Notes: generated from the sequence alone by a model not told the origin. Positions 48,349 through 57,793 are shown, counted from the stretch's first letter. The stretch: 64,000 nucleotides of DNA from DSSB01 sp046346845 (GCA_046346845.1 JAXMHH010000005.1:62001-126000); one strand, 5' to 3'. A program made the numbers and translations.

Positions 48349-51300
48349 TTGGGCCGCCGTAGGAAACACACTAAACTCCCAACCGTGACCGACCCCACCC
48401 TCATCGACGGCCGCTATCGCGTGCGCCAAAAGCTCGGCTCCGGCTTGAGCGGAGAGGTCTTCGCGGTGGCGGGCCCGGAGGGGGAAGCGGCGCTGAAGCT
48501 ACTCCGCAGCGAAGTCGAGGGGCTCGCCGACGAGGAACGGATCGCGACCTTCAAATTCGAATTCAGCCTGCTCAAGGGCCTGCAGCATCCCAACATCGTC
48601 CGCATCTTCGATTTCGGCTTCGACCCCGAGCTGCGCCGCTTCTATTTCACGGAAGAATTGATCCAAGGGCGCAGCCTCGACCGGGCCGCCCGCGGCCTGG
48701 CGGTCCAGGCCTTGCGCGAATACTTCGTCCAGGCCCTGCAGGGCCTCGCCTACCTGCACGCCCACAAGGTCCTGCATGGCGACCTCAAGCCCGAAAACCT
48801 CTTGGTCCACGAAATCCGGGGCGAGGAGCCCCTGCTCAAGCTCATCGACTTCGGCATCTCGCACCCCAGTCTCGCGGTCGTTGGGGGCACGCCGCCCTAC
48901 ATGGCGCCGGAAAAGATCCTCAAGGAGGCGACGGACGCCCGCAGCGACCTGTATTCGCTGGCCGTCGTCTTCTATTCCCTGCTCACCGGCGAAAATCCCT
49001 TTTTGAAAAAGAACCCCCTCGCCACCCTGCAGGCCCACTTGCACTTCCAGCCGCCTCCTGCCACCCTGCGCAACCGCGAGGTCGACCCGGTCTGGAGCTC
49101 CCTGCTCGACCGGATGTTGGCGAAAAATCCGCGGCAGCGCATCGCCTCCGCCGAGGACTGCCTGCGCTACCTCGAAACCCAGGGAGAGAGCCCGCTGGCG
49201 GCCCGCCCCCGCGACGTGCCGGAATTTTTCATCGGACGGGAAGAAATCCTCCGCGAGGCGACGGGATTCCTCGACGAAATCAAGAAAAGCCGTAGCCCCC
49301 GCGCCCTCCTGGTGGTGGGAGAAAAGGGACTGGGCAATTCTTCCCTGCTGACCGAGTTGAAATACGAGGCGGAGCTGCGCGAGATCGAGGTGGTAGGGCC
49401 CGACGAAACGCCCAAACGGGGAGCCGCCTTGCGCTTCCTTGCGCCCGCGGCCTTCCGCGAGGCCCTCCAGCAGCGCCGCCTGCCGAAATTGCTGGAACAA
49501 ACCTCGCTCGCGGCCGCGCTCGCGCCTGAGGAAGAGGCGGAGGCTTTGCGCGCTTGCGCCTCCGCTCAACCTTTGGCGCTGCGCCTGCGCCCGCTCAATC
49601 TCGCCGAGACCGAGGCCTATCTCCGCGAGGTCACCCGCAATCCTGAAATTCCCTCTCCCTTGACGGCCGGTCTCTTTCAATGGAGCCGCGGTTACCCGGG
49701 CCCGCTGCAGACGGCCCTGCGCTCCCTGCTCAAGGACCCCTTCATCGTCGACAGCTCCGGCAAATGGAACCTAGCCCCCTTCCGCGAGGCGGGACCCGAG
49801 CTCGCGAGGTTGGAAGTCACCGAGGACGCCCTCGCCCACGCCTTGGAGGGAGAGCTGGGTGCCGACCCGCGCGAACATTGGCGGCTGGAGCTGCGCCGCG
49901 CGGAGGCCCTCGCCCGCCAAGCCCGGCTCGATGCCGCGCTGGAGCTCTTGACCGATCTGGAGGAGCGGCTGCCCCGGGTCTTCGAGCGTCCCCAACGCCT
50001 CTTCGAACGAGCTCGCCTGCTCGAGGCCCGCGGCTGGGTCTACGTGAAGCAAAACCGCTTTCAGGAGGCGCGGGAGGACTTCGCCTCGGGCCTCTCCTTG
50101 CTCCGGGAGTGCGAGGTGCCCGCCGCCGCGCTGGAGCTGCGGCTGAAGAACTTCGTCGCCTTCCTCGACCTCCGGGAAGGGCGCTTCGCCGAGGCCATTG
50201 CCGCCTTCGAGGCCACCGCGGCCCAGGCCGAGGGCCTGCCGCCGGCCGAGCGGCAACGCGTCACCAACAACGAGCTCGCCAACGCCTACCTGGCCGCGGG
50301 GCGGGTTCCGGAGGGTATCGCGCGACTGAAGCTGGATTTCGAATTCTTCGCGACCCACGCCAACCCCTCCTTCCGCATGAAGGTCGCCTACCATTTGGGA
50401 GAGGCCTACCTGAGGGTCAAGGACTACCCCGCCGCGGCCGACAGCTACCTGCAGGTCGCCGAGCTCGCGCGCGAGGAACGCCATTGGGAATACCTGATCC
50501 GCGCCTATAACGGCCTGGGGAACGTCCGTTCCCTGCAGAAGCGCCTCAATGAATCCCTCGATTATTATCAGCGCAGCCTCGCGCTCGCGGAATACCAGCG
50601 CGACTTCATGAGCGCCGCCACCGTGGCCCAAAACCGCGGCGTGTTGCTGAGCGAGCTCGGCCGGCTTGAGGAGGCCATCCACGACCTGGAACTCTCCAAG
50701 CGCCTGGTCGGGAAGATCCACCCTTCCTCCCACACCCGCAACCTGATGGCCCGCGCCACCCTCGAGCTGGGCGAGGTGTACCGCAAGCAAGGTGACTTCG
50801 CGAAGGCGCGCGCGTCTTATACCGAGGCGCTGAACCGCGCCGAGGAAGACCCCAATCTAAAACCCTTCCGCTTCTACCCCAATGCGGCCTTGGCCACCTT
50901 GGCCCTGGCGGAGGACGACTTCGCGGCCTTCCGGGAACTCGCCCCCAAGCTGATCTATTTGGCGGAGACGGAGGAGGAAAAAAAGACCCTGGCGGAACTC
51001 TTGGCGAAGGCGCCTGCCGAGGCGCGGGAGGGCATGGCCGCCGCGCCACCCACCGCGGCCCCGCCCGCCCCCATGGGCGGCGCCCCGGACGCCTGGGCCA
51101 ACATCCTCAAGATCAACCGCGCCCTGCTCACCGAGCACGACCCGCGCTTTCTCTTCCAAAAGATCCTCCAATACGCGGCGGAGCTGTGCGGCGCCGAGAC
51201 CGCCCTGCTGCTCCTCGAGAACGAGGCCGGCGACTTGGTGGTGGAAGAGGCCTTCAACGCCGAGCTGAATCCCGAGCAGCTCGAAGTCAGCCAACAGGTC

Positions 51301-52848
51301 TCGCGACAGGTCTTGCAGACGGGCTCGGCGATCGTCACCGCCGACGCCCAGGTCGATTCGGGCTTCAACCAATTCCAGTCCGTCATCGCCCTGCACCTGC
51401 GTTCCATCGCCTGCGTCCCGATCCGCGCCCAGCAAAAGGTGGTCGGCCTGCTGTACCTGGCGCATCGCTACAAGGCGGGGCTCTTCCATCGCGAGGCCCT
51501 GGGCCTCTTGGAGGCCTTCGGCGATCAGGCCGGTCTGGCCTTGCAGAACCTGCGCTACCTGCAGCAGCTCCAAGCCCTCAACGCGCAGCTGCAGAACCGC
51601 CTGGAGGCCGCCGAGGAGGAGATCGACCGCCTCAAGACCGACCTGCGCGGCCGGGTGAAAAATCCCTACCCGATGATCCTCGGCAAGAGCCGCGCCATCG
51701 TGGACATCCTGCACCTGCTCGACCGCATCAGCGACACCAACCTGAGCGTCCTGATCTTGGGCGAGACGGGGAGCGGCAAGGAACTGATCGCGCGCTCGGT
51801 GCACGAGCACTCCCGGCGCCGCAAGGGGCCCTTCATCGCGGTGAATTGCGGAGCCATTCCCGAAAATCTGATGGAGAGCGAGCTGTTCGGCTATAAGGCG
51901 GGTGCCTTCACCGGCGCCACGCGCGACAAGCGGGGCTTGCTGGAGGAGGCGAACGGCGGGACCATCTTTCTCGACGAGATCGCCGAGCTGCCGCTCAACA
52001 CCCAGGCCAAACTGCTGCGGGCCCTGCAGGAACGCGAGATCGTCCGCCTGGGGGACACCAAGGTCGTGGCGCTGGACATCCGAATCGTCGCCGCGACCCA
52101 CCGCCACCTCGAGGCCTGGGTTTCGGAGGGAAAATTCCGCGAGGATCTCTTTTACCGGGTGGCGCAGATGGTCCTCAACCTGCCGGCCCTGCGCGAACGC
52201 AAAGAAGACCTCTTCCTGCTCGCCGAGCATTTCCTCGAGCGCGCGGCCGGCGAGTTGAACTTAAGCAAGACGCCAAGGCTCTCCAAAGAGCTGCTCAGCG
52301 CCATGGCCGCCTACCACTGGCCGGGCAACGTGCGGGAGCTCGAAAACTTCATCCGCGCCGCGACCGCCTTCGCGGAGCGGGGGTTGATTCGGTTGGAGGA
52401 CATCCCGGAGTTCCTGCGCCGACGCCTGCAGGGCGCCGCGCCCGCGCCGCTCGAGTCCCTGCCCGCCTCCCCCGCCCGCCCGCTGCCAACTCAGGCCGCG
52501 GCGACAAGGACGGCGCCTGGCGAACTCTACCGGCCAGGCTGGCCCTGGACGCGTTATGAAGAGGCCCTCTACGCTTCGGCCCTGGCGCGCCATGGGATGA
52601 ACTGCGAGCGGGCCGCCGAAGAGCTCGGCGTGGGCGTCGCGACGGTCTATTTGAAGATGCGGAAATACGCCCTGAAGGCCAACGCGGCGGCCAAGGCCCA
52701 GGAGACGGGCCTCCCCTCCGGCATCGGCGCCGCGGAACTCAAAGAGCGGGTGATTCGGGAAAGCTACCGGCGGCATGGTGAGAGTCCATATGCAGTGGCC
52801 AAGGAATTAGGGATCAATGTCGGCACGGTGTACCGCAACCTCAAATAG
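48349..52848 (+). CDS. Sigma-54 enhancer-binding activator with Ser/Thr kinase, TPR and GAF input domains
   Basis: 1,499-aa regulator. Order: Ser/Thr kinase (about 20-275; HGDLKPEN catalytic loop near 142, DFG near 166), a STAND/AAA-like region (about 290-460) whose P-loop GEKGLGNSS lacks the lysine, TPR array (about 510-880), GAF (about 935-1100), sigma-54 AAA+ domain (Walker A GETGSGKE about 1138, sigma-54 contact loop GAFTGAT about 1184), and two Fis-type helix-turn-helix motifs (ERAAEELGVGVATVY and YAVAKELGINVGTVY). It should activate sigma-54 promoters in response to phosphorylation or a ligand. The nearest sigma-54 promoter is 191 bp after its stop. Start uncertain: TTG 48349 or GTG 48385, neither with a clear ribosome site. 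Confidence 0.9.
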   Translation: MGRRRKHTKLPTVTDPTLIDGRYRVRQKLGSGLSGEVFAVAGPEGEAALKLLRSEVEGLADEERIATFKFEFSLLKGLQHPNIVRIFDFGFDPELRRFYFTEELIQGRSLDRAARGLAVQALREYFVQALQGLAYLHAHKVLHGDLKPENLLVHEIRGEEPLLKLIDFGISHPSLAVVGGTPPYMAPEKILKEATDARSDLYSLAVVFYSLLTGENPFLKKNPLATLQAHLHFQPPPATLRNREVDPVWSSLLDRMLAKNPRQRIASAEDCLRYLETQGESPLAARPRDVPEFFIGREEILREATGFLDEIKKSRSPRALLVVGEKGLGNSSLLTELKYEAELREIEVVGPDETPKRGAALRFLAPAAFREALQQRRLPKLLEQTSLAAALAPEEEAEALRACASAQPLALRLRPLNLAETEAYLREVTRNPEIPSPLTAGLFQWSRGYPGPLQTALRSLLKDPFIVDSSGKWNLAPFREAGPELARLEVTEDALAHALEGELGADPREHWRLELRRAEALARQARLDAALELLTDLEERLPRVFERPQRLFERARLLEARGWVYVKQNRFQEAREDFASGLSLLRECEVPAAALELRLKNFVAFLDLREGRFAEAIAAFEATAAQAEGLPPAERQRVTNNELANAYLAAGRVPEGIARLKLDFEFFATHANPSFRMKVAYHLGEAYLRVKDYPAAADSYLQVAELAREERHWEYLIRAYNGLGNVRSLQKRLNESLDYYQRSLALAEYQRDFMSAATVAQNRGVLLSELGRLEEAIHDLELSKRLVGKIHPSSHTRNLMARATLELGEVYRKQGDFAKARASYTEALNRAEEDPNLKPFRFYPNAALATLALAEDDFAAFRELAPKLIYLAETEEEKKTLAELLAKAPAEAREGMAAAPPTAAPPAPMGGAPDAWANILKINRALLTEHDPRFLFQKILQYAAELCGAETALLLLENEAGDLVVEEAFNAELNPEQLEVSQQVSRQVLQTGSAIVTADAQVDSGFNQFQSVIALHLRSIACVPIRAQQKVVGLLYLAHRYKAGLFHREALGLLEAFGDQAGLALQNLRYLQQLQALNAQLQNRLEAAEEEIDRLKTDLRGRVKNPYPMILGKSRAIVDILHLLDRISDTNLSVLILGETGSGKELIARSVHEHSRRRKGPFIAVNCGAIPENLMESELFGYKAGAFTGATRDKRGLLEEANGGTIFLDEIAELPLNTQAKLLRALQEREIVRLGDTKVVALDIRIVAATHRHLEAWVSEGKFREDLFYRVAQMVLNLPALRERKEDLFLLAEHFLERAAGELNLSKTPRLSKELLSAMAAYHWPGNVRELENFIRAATAFAERGLIRLEDIPEFLRRRLQGAAPAPLESLPASPARPLPTQAAATRTAPGELYRPGWPWTRYEEALYASALARHGMNCERAAEELGVGVATVYLKMRKYALKANAAAKAQETGLPSGIGAAELKERVIRESYRRHGESPYAVAKELGINVGTVYRNLK

Positions 52849-52944
52849 CCCCTCCGCTCGGCAGGATCCTTCACGCTTCACTGTCTTTCCACCCCTAAGG
52901 CCCATCCATTAACAATGAATACCCTAGTGGGCGGCCTGGATGAT

Positions 52945-52974
52945 TCTCACTTTGAGGAATTTATCAAAATGAGA
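52945..52974. promoter_or_regulatory. Inverted repeat, candidate enhancer site for the sigma-54 activator
   Basis: TCTCACTTTG-N10-CAAAATGAGA, 10-bp arms with one mismatch. Centre about 90 bp upstream of the -24 box at 53039, typical for an activator binding site. Directly downstream of the activator gene. Confidence 0.5.
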
Positions 52975-53038
52975 CGAAATCCTAGCGGGTAGCCCGATAC
53001 AACTCATTGAAAATAAAGATATTTTTATTGTCTCGCCC

Positions 53039-53054
53039 TGGTCCTCAAATTGCA
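53039..53054 (+). promoter_or_regulatory. Sigma-54 promoter
   Basis: TGGTCCTCAAATTGCA: GG and GC exactly 10 nt apart, TGG at the -24 box and TTGCA at the -12 box. Predicted start about 53065, 35 nt before the lipoprotein ATG. Confidence 0.65.
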
Positions 53055-53099
53055 GACAGAAGTGATGGGCACCTTTTTTCATCGTCCCAGGAGGATTTC

Positions 53100-54500
53100 A
53101 TGAAACTTAAATTCAAAAAATGCGGATTCGGATTTTTCATTCCGGCGCTCTTGCTCGCCAGCCTAGTGGCCTGCGGAGGAAATAAGAAGGGCGGCGACAG
53201 CAATGCCCAGCTCAATGCGGGAGATGTCCCCAAGGTGACCCAAGCGGGCGGTGGTGGCGATACCGGCAAGGATACCAGCACCGGAAATGAAAACGATATT
53301 TGCGACAGGCAGGGCGATGCCTACGCCAAGTTCGGCATGGCCACCCATCACTCCCGGGACATGGTCTTCCAAGTGGCTCAAAACGTTGGTTTTCATGCCC
53401 TCTACACCGCGAAGCCCGCCAACTACACGGCGGCTGACTACGCCGTGATGCATAATTATTTCCTGCAGGCGGACAAGGCCGTGTACGGGAGGCTGAGCGC
53501 CCAAATTGAGACCCGAACGGCGATGGCCCAGAAGGCCGCAATGAACATGGCAAGCGCCGCCCCGGCCTCCCCTGGGGAGCGAACCGTTCGAGGACGGATC
53601 GAGCGATTCTCGGACCTCCAGGCCATGCTGTCGATGCGCAGCACCCTCTTCAATTACTACGCGAATATCTTCGGAATGGCCGATGCCATCACGTGGTTCA
53701 GTGACAATGACCTGGATGCGGAGTTGGCCGCTGCGACCAAGACCTTCCGGGATCAACTCTCCAATAACACCGCCATTGGCGCGGTCGAACGTGCCCAAAT
53801 CGAACGAGGCATGGTCTATGCGGCTCAGGGCCTCGTCATGCGGATAGATAATAAAGATTTCGCCGTCCATACGGTCTTTGTGGCCGAAAAGAAGGATTTT
53901 GCCGTCGAGTTGGTGCCAGTCACCGAGCAAAGCGTCAATTATGCGGCCTATAAAACCTACACGGAGACCGAACTAGCCGTGGCCAAAGAGACCTACACAG
54001 CCCTCGTGGAAAAAACCGAAAAGATCGAGAAAGAATACGTCGTGGCCACCACGAATCGGGCCCAACTCGAAAAAGACTACGTCGAGTATGTTGCCATGAA
54101 AGACATGCTCGAGATGTTGTTCCGGGGAGGTAAAGATTACGTCGCCGCCGAATTAGGCACTGCCACCCGAACCAGGGATGTCGCGGAGGCAGCAACCCTT
54201 AAGCAAAAGCTCGCCGCCATCGAACATGACATGATAGAGATTGAGGCCAAAATCAGCTCCCTGAAAGCCAATAACGCCAATGGGGCCAATGACGCAGAGA
54301 TTCGGGACCTGACCGCCAAGTACAACAACCTCAAGGCGGATCGAGACAAGATCGAGGAGCAGCTTAGGGCCCTCACCTCCTCGAATGAAGCCGCCCCCGC
54401 GCCAGCCGCCGCGTCTGATACTACGACCGACACCTTCCAAAATACCTTAAAAGATAGCCTGCTTCGGACGAATCAGAGAGTCATCGAAAACGCCAAATAG
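53100..54500 (+). CDS. Lipoprotein with C-terminal coiled coil
   Basis: 466-aa lipoprotein: signal sequence with lipobox LASLVAC (Cys21), Gly/Asp-rich linker, a helical middle, and a long coiled coil in the last third (VEKTEKIEKEYVVATTNRAQ ... LTAKYNNLKADRDKIEEQLR). No family recognised. AGGAGG lies 7 nt before the ATG; the frame is open to 53007 but without a ribosome site. Preceded by a sigma-54 promoter and, 251 bp upstream, the sigma-54 activator gene, which probably controls it. Terminated by the hairpin at 54524-54559. Confidence 0.78.
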   Translation: MKLKFKKCGFGFFIPALLLASLVACGGNKKGGDSNAQLNAGDVPKVTQAGGGGDTGKDTSTGNENDICDRQGDAYAKFGMATHHSRDMVFQVAQNVGFHALYTAKPANYTAADYAVMHNYFLQADKAVYGRLSAQIETRTAMAQKAAMNMASAAPASPGERTVRGRIERFSDLQAMLSMRSTLFNYYANIFGMADAITWFSDNDLDAELAAATKTFRDQLSNNTAIGAVERAQIERGMVYAAQGLVMRIDNKDFAVHTVFVAEKKDFAVELVPVTEQSVNYAAYKTYTETELAVAKETYTALVEKTEKIEKEYVVATTNRAQLEKDYVEYVAMKDMLEMLFRGGKDYVAAELGTATRTRDVAEAATLKQKLAAIEHDMIEIEAKISSLKANNANGANDAEIRDLTAKYNNLKADRDKIEEQLRALTSSNEAAPAPAAASDTTTDTFQNTLKDSLLRTNQRVIENAK

Positions 54501-54523
54501 GTCGTTTACGGATTTAGGGGCTT

Positions 54524-54559
54524 GGCCGCGCCTTTCACAAGAAGGCGCGGCCCTTCTTT
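54524..54559 (+). terminator. Intrinsic terminator
   Basis: GGCCGCGCCTT-N7-AAGGCGCGGCC, perfect 11-bp arms, followed by CTTCTTT. Confidence 0.75.
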
Positions 54560-54627
54560 GACCGGCGCTCGCGACGAGGCCGGTCTTTTTTCTTCTCCCC
54601 CGCCAGGCTTCACGATAAAACCAGGGC

Positions 54628-55458
54628 ATGAAATCGCCAGCCCTCGTCCGAGACCTCTACGACTTCCTCGCCAAGCTCGCCCCGCCTTCCCTGGCCGAGG
54701 ACTGGGACTCCGTCGGCATGCAAGTCGGAAGCCTCCAAGACCCGCTCCAGGGGGTGATGGTCTCGCTCGACGTCACCGAGGCCGCCCTTTGGGAGGCGGT
54801 CGAACACGACTGCAACGCCTTGGTCACCCACCACCCGCTCTTCTTCAAGCCGCTGAGGCGCCTCGACGACCGCACGCCGGTCTCGCGTTGCGCGCGGCTG
54901 GCGGCACAGATGGGAGTCAACGTCCTCTCCTTCCACACCAACCTCGACGCCACCGAGCGGGGCCTCAACGACCAGCTCGCTAAAAAGCTCGGCGTCAAGG
55001 GCCTCAAGCCCCTCCTGCCCTCCCGGGATCCGCGGCGGCCGCGGGCGGGCCTGGGCCGCATCGGCCAAGTCGTGCCTACCAAGTTGGAGAAATTTCTGGG
55101 ACAGGTTGCAAAGAGCCTCGGCCTGCGAGACCTGCGTTACGTCGGAGAAGAACACCGCGTGGTACGACGGGTGGCCGTGATGACCGGCAGCGGCGGGGGC
55201 TATTTCAGCGAGGCGAAGGCCGCCGGCGCCGACGTCCTCGTCACCGGCGACGTCAAATACCACCAGGCCTTGGACGCCTTGGCCGAAGGCATCGCCCTCG
55301 TCGACATCGGACACTTCGCCGGGGAGATCGGCATGGTCCCCTGGCTGACCCAGGAATTGCGCCGCTGGGCCAAGGCCCGGAGCAACCGCGTCAAAATATT
55401 CGCCGCCACCAGCGGCGCCGACCCCTTTCGGTTTTGGCGCCCCGGGCGGAAGGCGTAA
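54628..55458 (+). CDS. Nif3-like dinuclear metal-centre protein
   Basis: 276-aa member of the NIF3/YbgI/DUF34 family, hexameric metal-binding proteins with suggested GTP cyclohydrolase-I-like or metal-handling activity. Signatures: EDWDSVGMQVG near the start, NALVTHHPLFFKPLR with the metal His pair, VLSFHTNLDATERGLND, and at the end DVLVTGDVKYHQALDALAEG and VDIGHFAGEIGM (metal His). Starts a plus-strand group with the methyltransferase and RidA-like genes. Confidence 0.9.
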   Translation: MKSPALVRDLYDFLAKLAPPSLAEDWDSVGMQVGSLQDPLQGVMVSLDVTEAALWEAVEHDCNALVTHHPLFFKPLRRLDDRTPVSRCARLAAQMGVNVLSFHTNLDATERGLNDQLAKKLGVKGLKPLLPSRDPRRPRAGLGRIGQVVPTKLEKFLGQVAKSLGLRDLRYVGEEHRVVRRVAVMTGSGGGYFSEAKAAGADVLVTGDVKYHQALDALAEGIALVDIGHFAGEIGMVPWLTQELRRWAKARSNRVKIFAATSGADPFRFWRPGRKA

Positions 55459-55500
55459 TTTCCCCTTTGGAAAACCCTAAAAGAAACGTAAACTTCCACT

Positions 55501-56268
55501 ATGCAGAAATTCTTAAGCTCCTTGATGAACAAGGCCGGCAAGGTCGTGGAGAAGGTCGCCTCCGCGACCTCGCGAAAAAAGGCCCCCAAGCCGAAGAAGA
55601 CCGGCGTCACCGACGGCGAGGGGCAGGATTTCGGGTTCATCCAGTGGAACGAAAAGCAGCTGCAGGGCCTGCTGGGGGGCGCCGAGCGCAAGGAATTATT
55701 CCCGCTCCTCCCCGCGCTCAACGGAAAAAAATGCCTGCACTTAAGCCCCGGATCGGAAGTTTATCTCGAGATGCTCGCGCGACGCGGGGCCCAGGACATC
55801 GTCGAGCTCGACGTCAGCCGCGCGTCCGCGGGCGCGACCGCCGCGCCGGCCCCCTCTCCCTATCCGAAGGCGCGCGGCGCGGTCGAGCACCTGCCCTTCG
55901 CGGGCGAGAGCTTCGATTTCCTCGTCTATCCCTCGGCGCTCGCCTGGCGTTCCGACCTGCCCGCGCTGGTCCCCGAGGCCGCGCGCTGCCTGCGCGACAA
56001 CGGCCGCGTCGTCTTCTCAACCATCCACCCCTTTTTCGAATACCTGATGAACCCCCGCGCCGGCTTCAAGAAGGGCATCGATCCGCTGTTCAATACGCTC
56101 AAGAAGAACGGGTTCTTCCTCGAAGAACTGCGGGAGGGTTCCCTGGATGAAGCCATGAAGACCGCCTCGCTGCCACCGAAGCTCAGCGAGGAATTGAAAC
56201 GCTATCCCGGACTGCCCTTGATCCTCTTGGTCAAGGGGATCCGCCTGGCCAAGAGGAAGGCCCCATGA
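55501..56268 (+). CDS. SAM-dependent methyltransferase-like protein (class I fold)
   Basis: 255-aa protein. After a basic N-terminal tail (about 1-35), a Rossmann-type methyltransferase fold is suggested by KKCLHLSPGSEVYLEMLARR (modified motif I), IVELDVSRAS, ARGAVEHLPFAGESFDFLVY (post-I) and AARCLRDNGRVVFSTIHP. The usual D/E-x-G-x-G motif I is replaced by LSPGSE, so cofactor binding is uncertain. Its ATGA overlaps the next gene by 4 nt. Target unknown. Confidence 0.65.
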   Translation: MQKFLSSLMNKAGKVVEKVASATSRKKAPKPKKTGVTDGEGQDFGFIQWNEKQLQGLLGGAERKELFPLLPALNGKKCLHLSPGSEVYLEMLARRGAQDIVELDVSRASAGATAAPAPSPYPKARGAVEHLPFAGESFDFLVYPSALAWRSDLPALVPEAARCLRDNGRVVFSTIHPFFEYLMNPRAGFKKGIDPLFNTLKKNGFFLEELREGSLDEAMKTASLPPKLSEELKRYPGLPLILLVKGIRLAKRKAP

Positions 56269-56825
56269 GCGCCGAAGATCCGAAAGCCCCCGGCACGCCT
56301 TCCCCGAGCCCCGCCCCCGCGGCCCCCGCGCCGCCCGCCGTCGCCAAGTCCGGCAAAAAACCCGACGCCATCGAGCAGAAGCTCCTCCAGATGCTACACA
56401 AGCTCCCGGAGATGCCGCCGGCCCTGGGCAGCTACGTCCCCGCCCTTCGCATGGGCAATCTCCTCTATATCAGTGGCCAACTGCCGATCTTCAAGAACAG
56501 CCTCGGCGCCTACAAAGGGAGGTTGGGGAAGGAGATCACCCTCGAGGCCGCGCAGCGCGGCGCGAAGCAGTGCACGTTGAACGCCTTGGCCCTGGCCAAG
56601 GGCGAGCTCGGCAGCCTCGAGAAGATCCGCCGCGTCGTCAAGCTGACGGGCTTCGTCGCCGGGATGCCCGGCTTCCACGACCAGGCTAAGGTGATGAATG
56701 CCGCCAGCGAGCTCTTGGTCGAACTCTACGGCGAGAGCGGCAAACACGTCCGCGTCGCGGTCGGCGTCACCGACCTGCCGATGGGCGCCTGCGTCGAGAT
56801 CGAGTATTTGTTCGAGGTAAGATAG
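56265..56825 (+). CDS. RidA family protein with Pro/Ala-rich N-terminal extension
   Basis: 186-aa protein. From about residue 52 it is a RidA/YjgF domain (LRMGNLLYISGQLPIFKNSL, AAQRGAKQCTLNALALAKGE, VVKLTGFVAGMPGFHDQAKV, CVEIEYLFEV), the family that deaminates reactive enamines or binds small molecules. The C-terminal ACVEIE replaces the active-site RVEIE arginine, so it may not be a classical deaminase. About 35 N-terminal residues are Pro/Ala-rich and disordered. Overlaps the methyltransferase gene by 4 nt. Confidence 0.82.
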   Translation: MSAEDPKAPGTPSPSPAPAAPAPPAVAKSGKKPDAIEQKLLQMLHKLPEMPPALGSYVPALRMGNLLYISGQLPIFKNSLGAYKGRLGKEITLEAAQRGAKQCTLNALALAKGELGSLEKIRRVVKLTGFVAGMPGFHDQAKVMNAASELLVELYGESGKHVRVAVGVTDLPMGACVEIEYLFEVR

Positions 56826-56934
56826 CGAACGAGCGCCGAAGGAACAAAGCCCCGCCTACCGCCGCTTCTGGACGGCAATCCCCATAACCCGGATTTCCGG
56901 CATCTCCCTCGCTCGAGGCCCGCTCGCCTCTCCC

Positions 56935-57339
56935 TCAGGCGCTGCGCTCCTGCTTTTCAAACAGGTATTGGATCTTTCGCGCCAGGGAGGCGATGTGAAA
57001 GGGCTTGGTGATGTAGTCGTTCGCGCCGTACTCCAGGGCCCGGCGGCGATCGGCCTGGGAATCTTTTGCGGAAAGCATCAAGACCTTGATGGGGGACTCC
57101 GGCCTGAGCTCGCGAATCTGGCGGCAGACCTCGATGCCCGACATGCCCGGCATCATGATATCGAGGATCACCAAATCGGGGGGATCTTCTTGAACCTGAT
57201 GGAGGGCGGTGAAACCGTCCACGGCGCTACGGACCTCGTAATTCGGGCCCACCAGCATCCGTTCCAAAATTTTCCGGATTTGGGGGTCGTCGTCGACGAC
57301 CAATACCTTCCGCCTCCCCCCTGTTAACGCCTGGTCCAT
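56935..57339 (-). CDS. Single-domain response regulator
   Basis: 134-aa receiver with no output domain. VLVVDDDPQIRKILERML carries the acidic pair, LVILDIMMPGMSG the phospho-acceptor Asp, VLMLSAKDSQADR the switch Ser, and YGANDYITKPFH the conserved Lys. Likely a shuttle protein. It has no adjacent kinase; the orphan kinase at 24784-27171 is a possible partner. ATG 57339; GTG 57345 is an alternative. Confidence 0.88.
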   Translation of the reverse strand: MDQALTGGRRKVLVVDDDPQIRKILERMLVGPNYEVRSAVDGFTALHQVQEDPPDLVILDIMMPGMSGIEVCRQIRELRPESPIKVLMLSAKDSQADRRRALEYGANDYITKPFHIASLARKIQYLFEKQERSA

Positions 57340-57345
57340 AGCCAC

Positions 57346-57793
57346 CTTGTCCCCATGCCCCCGACCAAACTAAAACCCGAGCCGCTTAAAGTCAAACCGG
57401 CAACGAGGATTTCGGCGACCTTATGGGTATTTGATAGCGAGGGAGGGGGCTCGGCGTTCAGAAAATTCGTAACGCACTGCATAAACAATATCATTGACTT
57501 TACCCCCGGCATCCGCGATTTAGCCCGCCGAATTGGAAACACCCTTCGGGACGGGCCCGAAAAGCAGGCAAATCAGGGCTAAGGGTGGGAAAAATATTAA
57601 AAACTTGACCTATAATTATATATAAATTAAGTTCCAATTCAATTAAATTAAGTTTAAGTACATTTCGTCCCAAGCCTGATCGGACCTAATCAGGCCCCGA
57701 AAAAATCAAATTACCGGGTAGGGTTGGCCCGCTTCGGCTAAACCCCCCATAAATTTTTAGGCTGAACTCCTTCACCCGCAGAGGAGAAAGACT
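57346..57793. other. Intergenic region, 448 bp
   Basis: No convincing gene. Very AT-rich at 57585-57665 (likely promoter DNA, with TTGACC-N17-TAAGTT). A perfect inverted repeat GCCTGAT-N8-ATCAGGC at 57674-57695 may be an operator for the porin downstream. No sigma-54 site was found here. Confidence 0.5.

Noticed and set aside
57355..57582. 75-codon plus-strand frame before the tandem porins
   Set aside because: No good start context or family; the AT-rich stretch after it looks like promoter DNA.
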